The position numbers were made by a program, and so were the translations under genes. The notes beneath the pieces were generated by a model that was not told the origin of the DNA, ran no database searches, and was given only the letters and a program-made list of their open reading frames with translations. A DNA stretch of 32,434 bases from Deltaproteobacteria bacterium (GTDB taxonomy: Bacteria; Desulfobacterota; DSM-4660; Desulfatiglandales; B25-G16), in the NCBI GenBank assembly GCA_020348625.1, contig CP070752.1, forward strand, positions 2,996,742 through 3,029,175. The letters are read 5' to 3'. Below are positions 26,245 through 32,434 of the stretch, one piece after another. Positions within the stretch are counted from its first letter, which is position 1. Each line of letters starts with the position of its first letter.

Positions 26245-29019
26245 TTAACCTCGCTCCAGTGTTGCAAGAATAGTAGTTCCTTTTCCGGGTGTGGAGGAAA
26301 TCCGGAGTTGGCCCCCTATCAGCGCCAATCGTTCTCGCATGGAGATGAGGCCAAGGGTTTTGGTATTGGGCGAAGGAGAAAGAAATTGATCTACCTCAAA
26401 TCCAACGCCGTTATCCTGGATAACGACCTGTATAGTATTCTCGGATGAGGTAAGCTCGAGCCTTGCCTCGGTTGCATGGCTGTGCTTAAGGATATTATTC
26501 AGGCCTTCCTGGAAAAGCCTGTAAATCGTGATATTCGCGATAGAAGGCAATGGTGTTTGGATTTCATCAAAATGATAGCGAATGGTGATCTCCGAGTAGG
26601 ATTTGAAGTCCTGACAGAGCCCTTCCAGTGCGGCTATGAGGCCCAGGTCCTCAATCTGAGGAGGGTGGAGCGCGTGGGAGAGTTGCCTAATCTCCGATAT
26701 CACCTTACCCAAAAGGTATGAAAGCTCGGTTAGTTGATCCTTGATAGCGGAGAACTCCTTGGGTATCTTCTTATTGGCCCTGGAAAGGCCCATCTTGAGC
26801 GCAAACAGGAGCTGACCGATATTATCATGGATCTCCCGTGATAGAGACTCCCTCTCCTTTTCTTCGATCTCTATCACCTGCCCTGTTAACAGCCGTATCT
26901 GTTCCTCGGCCTTTTTCGTATCCGTTATGTCTTGAAGGGTTTCTACTGCACCAATTACGTTCCCTTCCGAATCCTTGAGAGGTGCTGCGGTAAAATAGAG
27001 CCATTTGCCCCCCTGACCAATCCGTTCGAAATAGTCCACGGCTTCATGGGCACCTTCTATCAGGTCGGATGCCTTATGGTTCGTTGGATACCATCGGGTA
27101 ATCTCATCGGTTTTTCCATCAACCAGCAGGTCGGCCATACAGGGTCTTGTTTGATGATAAAACGCCTTCCACTGCTCATCCGTGCCAACTATATCATTGC
27201 TCTGGATCCCGCTATATTCCTCTAATGCCCTGTTCCAATAGGTAACCCTATGGTTTTTATCAATCACAAACGTTGGGATAGGTGAGCCATGCAATATATT
27301 CCTGGATTTCTCTTCGCTCTTTCTGACTGCTTCCTCTGCCCGCTTGCGCTTTTCCTCCAGCTCTAATCCTTGTAAGGCAAGGGCGATATCGTTGGCTACC
27401 TCCTTAAACAGGCCTTGCTCCTCCTCATCCGTGACGAAGTTTCCCGGGACAGAAGCAGACAACAGTCCGTAGACCTTATCCCCGAATTCGAGCCGGGCTG
27501 TCACTGCCCCCCCATCTTTATGTGCGGCCAAAAGCGGACAATCAGCGCAGTCGGACAGCGGATCCTTGGTTACCAGAACCTCCGATTGCGACAACGCCCT
27601 TCGGGCACAATCCGGCAGATCACCATGGTGCAGGTGATCGGTTATGGCCCCAAAATCTACGCCCAAACCGGCTTCTGCCGTTGCAACAACACCGCCTGAT
27701 TCATCCAGGAGGACAATCCAGGCATGATAATAGCCACGATTATCGATGAGGTTGTCGCAAGCCCCCTTGAGTAACTTATCGCGATCCCTCTCGTGGGTAA
27801 TGATTTGGTTGACCTTTCGAATGGAGCGCAGCACGAGGTTGAGGTGCTCTATCCTCTCCTCTGCCAGCTTGCGCTGGGCAACCTCTTTAGCCAGGGAATC
27901 ACGAGAAACCGTGGTTTCATGCAAGTCGGCTGTCATTTTATTAAATGCGCTCACAAGGTAGCCTATTTCATCCGTTGAGCCATATGCAATGTCCATCGGC
28001 CTGAGATCACCCCGGGAAATCTGCAGCGCTGACTCTGAGAGCTCAGTGATGGGCCTGGAAAATCTCCTGGAAATAAAGACGGCGAATACGGCTACCAGTA
28101 GAGCGATAGCCAATCCCATAATCACGGTATTCGTGCGTATTCTATAGGCTCCTTTGTACGCCACTGAAATCGGTTCGGTTACCACGATTCCACACCCCCA
28201 CCCGTCAAAATTACCGTCCCCCTCCAATGCGTACCGGGCACTGATAACCTTCTCTCCTCTGTCGTTTTCATACTCTGAGATCCCTGTCTTTCCAGCAAGC
28301 AAGTCCTGAATCACGGGAAATTCAAAAAGCCGGTGTCGGGCGAGGAAATCCTTTTCATTGGGACCGGCGATAATTTCGCCTCTTTTGTTCAGCAAATAGG
28401 CGTGGTTGTCTCCCACGGTTCTCTCATCCAACACTCGTACCCTATCCACGATATGGTCCATCCCGACCCTTGTTGCCAAAACGCCGATAACATCCTCTTC
28501 GTTCTCCCCTGTTATGGGCGTATTAAGCCCAATCACCAGCTCCCATCCAGCAGCCTCTGAACGGTACGCATCCAGTGGTATAACCTCACCCCCTTTACTT
28601 TGAACTGCCTTCTGAAACCAGGGGCTATCGGCCCTGGATTGGCCGATGAGGTCTTCTCTCGTGCATGCGACTATTGTCCCCTCTAAATCCAGGAGGGAAA
28701 TTGCGGTATAAAAGGGGTACGTACGTACTGCCTCCTCAATGAATCTCTGCTTCGCATCCGTGTCGTCCCCTTTGAAGACTCCGGCTAGGGAAAACAACTT
28801 GATGTCTTGATATCGCGAGCTTACATAGTAGTCTATTTTTTTGCCGCAATCCCTGGCAAGGTCGCTCAGATGTGCTTTTGTCTTTTCTTGGAGCTGGCTT
28901 CGGCTAATGAAAAACGAAACAGCACCGCTGATTACCATGGGCAGCAAGGCTAGAACCAGGAAGTAAAAGAGTAATTTCTTGCCGATTCCGAATTTAATAG
29001 GTTGTTGTTTTTCCGTCAA
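26245..29019 (-). CDS. Large membrane sensor kinase: Cache-HAMP-GAF-PAS-HisKA_3
   Basis: 924 residues. Membrane helix (about 14-35), extracytoplasmic double-Cache region (about 40-290), second helix (about 300-320), HAMP, a GAF domain (about 400-560, with Cys-rich DCADCP), a PAS domain (about 575-690), and a NarX/DesK-type HisKA_3 domain with His731 in REIHDNIGQLLFALKMG, then a short HATPase (NNILKHSHA, DNGVGF, GLISMRERL). HisKA_3 kinases usually phosphorylate NarL-type regulators; none is in this window, so its partner is elsewhere or is one of the receiver-only proteins here. The start is TTG at 29019 with GGGGA upstream; no ATG is nearby. It lies 58 bases after the radical SAM gene. Confidence 0.9.
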   Translation of the reverse strand: MTEKQQPIKFGIGKKLLFYFLVLALLPMVISGAVSFFISRSQLQEKTKAHLSDLARDCGKKIDYYVSSRYQDIKLFSLAGVFKGDDTDAKQRFIEEAVRTYPFYTAISLLDLEGTIVACTREDLIGQSRADSPWFQKAVQSKGGEVIPLDAYRSEAAGWELVIGLNTPITGENEEDVIGVLATRVGMDHIVDRVRVLDERTVGDNHAYLLNKRGEIIAGPNEKDFLARHRLFEFPVIQDLLAGKTGISEYENDRGEKVISARYALEGDGNFDGWGCGIVVTEPISVAYKGAYRIRTNTVIMGLAIALLVAVFAVFISRRFSRPITELSESALQISRGDLRPMDIAYGSTDEIGYLVSAFNKMTADLHETTVSRDSLAKEVAQRKLAEERIEHLNLVLRSIRKVNQIITHERDRDKLLKGACDNLIDNRGYYHAWIVLLDESGGVVATAEAGLGVDFGAITDHLHHGDLPDCARRALSQSEVLVTKDPLSDCADCPLLAAHKDGGAVTARLEFGDKVYGLLSASVPGNFVTDEEEQGLFKEVANDIALALQGLELEEKRKRAEEAVRKSEEKSRNILHGSPIPTFVIDKNHRVTYWNRALEEYSGIQSNDIVGTDEQWKAFYHQTRPCMADLLVDGKTDEITRWYPTNHKASDLIEGAHEAVDYFERIGQGGKWLYFTAAPLKDSEGNVIGAVETLQDITDTKKAEEQIRLLTGQVIEIEEKERESLSREIHDNIGQLLFALKMGLSRANKKIPKEFSAIKDQLTELSYLLGKVISEIRQLSHALHPPQIEDLGLIAALEGLCQDFKSYSEITIRYHFDEIQTPLPSIANITIYRLFQEGLNNILKHSHATEARLELTSSENTIQVVIQDNGVGFEVDQFLSPSPNTKTLGLISMRERLALIGGQLRISSTPGKGTTILATLERG

Positions 29020-29077
29020 AATGAAATCCCCGCTGAATACAGCCTGTAAAACTCGTAACCATACGGCAGATTAATCA

Positions 29078-30091
29078 CTATAAACCGACACCTGCCACAG
29101 GACTCCCGCACGAGGGGCATTGACCTTCGACGATTGTGTTCTTTAGGATAGAATAGCCCCACCGTTCAATCAAAATCTCCCCGCACCCGTGACAATAAGT
29201 ATTTTCATTTCCTCTCCCGGGCACGTTTCCCTCATACACGTATCGGAGACCGCTTTCTAAGCCTATTTCCCGTGCCCTATGGAGCGTCTCTACCGGCGTA
29301 CGGGGCAGGTTTGTCAATTGATAGGTCGGATAGAACTGCGAGATGTGCCAGGGAATACCCTCGTCGACACCTCTTATGAACTCTGCTATCCGACGCAACT
29401 CATCCGAAGAATCGTTACGCTTAGGGATAACTAGGGTCGTTACCTCGACCCATATACCGAGCTGCTTGGAAAGCTTGATCGTGTTCAAAACGGGCTCCAA
29501 ACGAGCACCACAAATCTCCTTGTAAAACGTTTCCGTGAAAGCCTTCAAATCGATATTGATGCCATCAAGATAGGGCGAAATCTTTTCTAAGGCCTCGGGG
29601 GTCATATATCCATTACTCACGAAGATATTCTTTATCCCCTTTTCACGGGCCTTTTGAGCGGTTCCGTAGGCAAGCTCAAAGAATACAGTCGGTTCGGTGT
29701 AGGTGTAAGCAATCGACGTGCAGCCAGCCCTTTCGGCCTCTGTGGCTATCTGCCCGGGCCCGATCTCCTCACCAACGATGTATCCCTTCTTTTCGCGGGG
29801 AAATTGAGATATGTCAGAGTTCTGGCAGTGTTTGCACTTAAAATTGCATCCAACGGTGGCAATGGAGTATGCCCTGGAACCCGGATAGAATTGGAAAAGG
29901 GGTTTTTTTTCAATAGGATCTATGTGTGATGCTATGATCTTATCGTAGACAAGGGTGTAGAGAGAGCCATCACTGTTTTGCCTTACCCCACAGATCCCAT
30001 AGTTGCCGTCCTTGATGGTACACCGATGGTTGCAAAGATTGCACTTTACCTTACCATCAGAGAGCTTTTCGTAGAGCATTGCTTCTTTCAT
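29078..30091 (-). CDS. AmmeMemoRadiSam-type radical SAM enzyme (PflA-like)
   Basis: 337 residues. The radical SAM cluster motif is Cys82/Cys86/Cys89 (CNFKCKHCQN). An N-terminal Cys group (CNLCNHRC...GICGVR) and a C-terminal zinc-ribbon-like pair (CHGCGEI and CPSCGSP) are typical of the AmmeMemoRadiSam radical SAM family, related to pyruvate formate-lyase activating enzymes. Its substrate in that system is not known to me, and the usual MEMO1-like and AMMECR1-like partners are absent from the window. The ATG overlaps the stop of the NuoF-like gene as ATGA, with AAGGGAGAG upstream, so the two are co-translated; the reason is unclear. Confidence 0.9.
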   Translation of the reverse strand: MKEAMLYEKLSDGKVKCNLCNHRCTIKDGNYGICGVRQNSDGSLYTLVYDKIIASHIDPIEKKPLFQFYPGSRAYSIATVGCNFKCKHCQNSDISQFPREKKGYIVGEEIGPGQIATEAERAGCTSIAYTYTEPTVFFELAYGTAQKAREKGIKNIFVSNGYMTPEALEKISPYLDGINIDLKAFTETFYKEICGARLEPVLNTIKLSKQLGIWVEVTTLVIPKRNDSSDELRRIAEFIRGVDEGIPWHISQFYPTYQLTNLPRTPVETLHRAREIGLESGLRYVYEGNVPGRGNENTYCHGCGEILIERWGYSILKNTIVEGQCPSCGSPVAGVGL

Positions 30092-32040
30092 GACATCTGC
30101 TCTCCCTTAGCATTTTGAGGGCGTTCAACAATGGGTGCCAGCTCAGGAGGAGAGACCTTTCTTACTGCACTATACTCTGGCGGACACGCAGTCATACATT
30201 CTCCACACTTGACGCACAATGTTTGGTCAATGCCCTTTTTTCTATCTCTGGTCGTAAAGATCGCCTCGGTTGGGCAAGTTCCGACACAGGCATCGCAGCC
30301 TCTGGCACACTTGTCCAAATCGATGTAATAGGCTATCAGTTTCCTGCACATCATGGCAGGGCACCTTTTCTCTTTGATGTGCGCCTCGTATTCATCCCTG
30401 AAATACTTGAGCGTTGTTAGAACCGGATTGGGAGCGGTTTTTCCAAGTCCACACAGGGAGCCCTCCTTTATATCTTTACTGAGATCTTCTAACAGTTCGA
30501 TATCGCTATCCCGGCCTTCTCCTATCGTTATCCTCTCTAGGGTATCGAGAAGATGCTTGGTCCCTACTCTGCAGAAGGTACATTTGCCGCATGATTCATG
30601 TTGGGTAAAGTCGAGAAAATAGCGAGTCACATCTACCATACACGTATTCTCATCCATAACCACCATGCCGCCCGAACCCATCATTGCCCCTGCTTCCGTC
30701 AAAGAATCAAAGTCAATGGGAGTATCAAGAAATTGATCGGGCAGGCACCCCCCAGAAGGGCCACCAATTTGAACTGCCTTGAATTCCTTTTGGTTCGGGA
30801 TACCCCCACAGACATCAAAGACGAGAAATCTGAGCGTAACACCCATGGGAATCTCCACTAATCCGGCATGTACTATGTTCCCCACAACAGAGAATATTGC
30901 CGTCCCTGGGCTCTTCTTTGTACCTAGTTCACTGAACCATTTCCCGCCTTTCTCTATGATAGGAGGGATGGATGCAAAGGTCTTTACATTGTTTATCACT
31001 GTTGGTTTACCCCACAATCCACTCTGGGCGGGGAACGGGGGTCTTGGCTGCGGCATCCCCCTCTGGCCTTGAATTGACTGTATGAGAGCTGTCTCTTCTC
31101 CGCATACAAAGGCACCTGAACCCTGAAATACTTGTATATCCAAGTCGAAGTCCGTTCCCAGTATCCCTTTCCCCAGCAGCGTCAGTTCTCCTGCCTGTTC
31201 AATGGCCTTCTGCACCATTTTCACTGCAAGCGGATATTCCGCCCTAACATAGATGATAGCCTGTTTGGCACCCACTGTAGAGGCACAGATCGCCATACCC
31301 TCGATAACCTGATGAGGGTTGCTCTCAAGTATGGCCCTATCCATATAGGCGCCTGGATCACCTTCATCGGCATTACAGATAACAATCTTATCCTCTTCCT
31401 CCACCTCTTGTACGAATTGCCACTTTGTAGCAGCTGCGAAACCTGCACCACCCCTGCCTCTGAGGCTCGATTCTGAGACCTCTGAAATGACCTGCTCGCG
31501 ACCCACGGTGAGGGCCTTGGCAAGAGCTGAGTATCCTCCTTGTGCAATGTAGTGATAGATGTCTTCGGGGTCAACTAAACCGCACCTGGCCATTATCACT
31601 CTTTCTTCCTGATTAAATCGTGGAAATTCCATGACCGTCGGTATGAGCTCGTTTTCTTCCATAGCCCCTAGAAGGTGCTCGTAAAGTGGGTCATTGTCTC
31701 GGAGAAAGGCCTTGACCAACAAATTCGCTTTTCCCGGTGTTACATTATGGTAGAGGACGGGGGGAAATCCTGGTTTATCGATAATAACAAGGGGCTCAGC
31801 ATAGCAGTGACCCAGACAACCCACGGAGATAATACGGGCATCGATCTCTTGTTCTGCCAAGGCCTCCTCAAATGCACGCTTAACCTCTATTGCACCTGAT
31901 GCAAGGCCGCAGGTAGCCATGCCTATAAAGATATTCTGATTGTCGTCACTCTTTATCTTCTCGATACGCTTTAGTGCCTCGGTCTTTATGGATGCAAACG
32001 TTTTATCTGGTTCCCCTGAACTCTTCTGATTCACCACCAT
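30088..32040 (-). CDS. NuoF-like NADH-binding flavoprotein (copy 2), N-terminal cluster lacks one Cys
   Basis: 650 residues, same layout as the 17316-19235 product: thioredoxin-like domain, NuoF core (SLRGRGGAGFAAATKW, CNADEGDPGAYMDR, CGEETALIQSIQG, ESCGKCTFCRVGTKHL) and two C-terminal ferredoxin motifs (CARGCDACVGTCP and CVKCGECMTACP). In the N-terminal [2Fe-2S] domain only Cys44, Cys75 and Cys79 are found; the first ligand position is Ile39, so that cluster may be absent or altered. It has no intact NuoE beside it, only the decayed remnant upstream. It could use the receiver-NuoE protein as partner or form an alternative complex. The start ATG at 32040 has a weak GAAAGAG site. Confidence 0.92.
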   Translation of the reverse strand: MVVNQKSSGEPDKTFASIKTEALKRIEKIKSDDNQNIFIGMATCGLASGAIEVKRAFEEALAEQEIDARIISVGCLGHCYAEPLVIIDKPGFPPVLYHNVTPGKANLLVKAFLRDNDPLYEHLLGAMEENELIPTVMEFPRFNQEERVIMARCGLVDPEDIYHYIAQGGYSALAKALTVGREQVISEVSESSLRGRGGAGFAAATKWQFVQEVEEEDKIVICNADEGDPGAYMDRAILESNPHQVIEGMAICASTVGAKQAIIYVRAEYPLAVKMVQKAIEQAGELTLLGKGILGTDFDLDIQVFQGSGAFVCGEETALIQSIQGQRGMPQPRPPFPAQSGLWGKPTVINNVKTFASIPPIIEKGGKWFSELGTKKSPGTAIFSVVGNIVHAGLVEIPMGVTLRFLVFDVCGGIPNQKEFKAVQIGGPSGGCLPDQFLDTPIDFDSLTEAGAMMGSGGMVVMDENTCMVDVTRYFLDFTQHESCGKCTFCRVGTKHLLDTLERITIGEGRDSDIELLEDLSKDIKEGSLCGLGKTAPNPVLTTLKYFRDEYEAHIKEKRCPAMMCRKLIAYYIDLDKCARGCDACVGTCPTEAIFTTRDRKKGIDQTLCVKCGECMTACPPEYSAVRKVSPPELAPIVERPQNAKGEQMS

Positions 32041-32079
32041 GTTTTTCTCTTTCTGCCTCGAATTCCAGGATCACTCCTT

Positions 32080-32221
32080 CTACCCTGCGCCCGCCATATA
32101 TCCATAAACAGCGTTATCGCCTATGGCCACCGGTGCCCGTGCATAACACCCTAGACGGAGTAAGCCTCAAAGCTATGCCATCAAACATGGCTTCTTCTTC
32201 ACTCTCTTCAGAAACGTCCAT
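32080..32221 (-). pseudogene. Decayed C-terminus of a NuoE-like gene
   Basis: Directly upstream of the second NuoF-like gene, where NuoE is expected, the minus strand reads LRLGCYARAPVAIGDNAVYG from 32160 and stops at 32082. This matches the end of NuoE-like proteins (CLGCCARAPV...VYG), but both cluster cysteines are replaced by Arg and Tyr. Upstream, the same frame has stops (near 32161-32180), and the expected acidic DG-type lead-in (MFDGIALRL) is in another frame. Beyond about 32221 to the window end I see no coding signal. A short divergent real peptide is possible but less likely. Confidence 0.5.
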
Positions 32222-32434
32222 CTTGTTCCGTTGGTGTTTAAGCAAAACAGGATTTAAATCTATTTGAAGAACCTCCCGGAGGCAAGCACAAAAACAGGCA
32301 TCGCCTCACTTTTCATGCCTCGTTCTTCGTGGTTGACGTGGATTTCTTGACCTGCTAAACGATTAAGATCGTTCAAAGGTACTGGCAAAGTACTACATTA
32401 GTTAAAGTCTAACACTTTAGCTCTTTGCAAAGGT

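Overview
The window looks like a redox and energy locus from an anaerobic, non-phototrophic bacterium. The most likely source is a Desulfobacterota/'Deltaproteobacteria'-type syntroph or sulfate-reducer relative. This is inferred from gene content: a selenocysteine formate dehydrogenase, NuoEFG-like and Nfn-like flavin electron-transfer subunits, an AmmeMemoRadiSam-type radical SAM enzyme, acetyl-CoA synthetase with acu genes, and many sensor kinases. No rRNA, tRNA, CRISPR array or intact insertion sequence was seen.

Layout. (1) Positions 1-7476, minus strand: an acetate-activation operon reading AcuB-like CBS protein, receiver protein, GNAT acetyltransferase, acetyl-CoA synthetase, PAS histidine kinase, receiver protein, AcuC-like deacetylase, then the first codons of one more gene that leaves the window. 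(2) 7477-8490: about 1 kb without a convincing gene. It holds a repeated non-coding element and a probable promoter plus structured leader facing right. (3) 8491-14541, plus strand: receiver protein, receiver-kinase, FAD/NAD(P)-binding gamma-type subunit, selenocysteine formate dehydrogenase (in-frame TGA at 11417 with a SECIS-like hairpin), a double [4Fe-4S] beta-type subunit, and another receiver protein. (4) 14546-25924, minus strand, read right to left: CBS protein, frame-disrupted receiver protein, a receiver-NuoE fusion, NuoG-like protein, NfnA-like protein, NfnB-like protein, NuoF-like protein, Cache/HAMP histidine kinase, receiver protein. (5) 25925-32434, minus strand: a decayed NuoE remnant, a second NuoF-like protein, a radical SAM enzyme and a large Cache/GAF/PAS kinase.

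How the parts may work together. The formate dehydrogenase and the NuoEFG/NfnAB set would exchange electrons among formate, NAD(H), NADP(H) and ferredoxin, plausibly by flavin-based bifurcation. The acu/acs operon would activate acetate under lysine-acetylation control. Each metabolic block carries its own kinase and/or receiver proteins: eight receiver domains (one in a disrupted gene) and four kinases. None of the receiver proteins has a recognisable DNA-binding domain, and one receiver is fused directly to the NuoE electron-transfer subunit. The most novel idea here is therefore phosphorelay control of electron-carrier enzymes at the protein level, not through transcription. The [CBS protein + receiver protein] pair and its upstream ~130-nt non-coding element occur twice, which points to duplication of a regulatory cassette.
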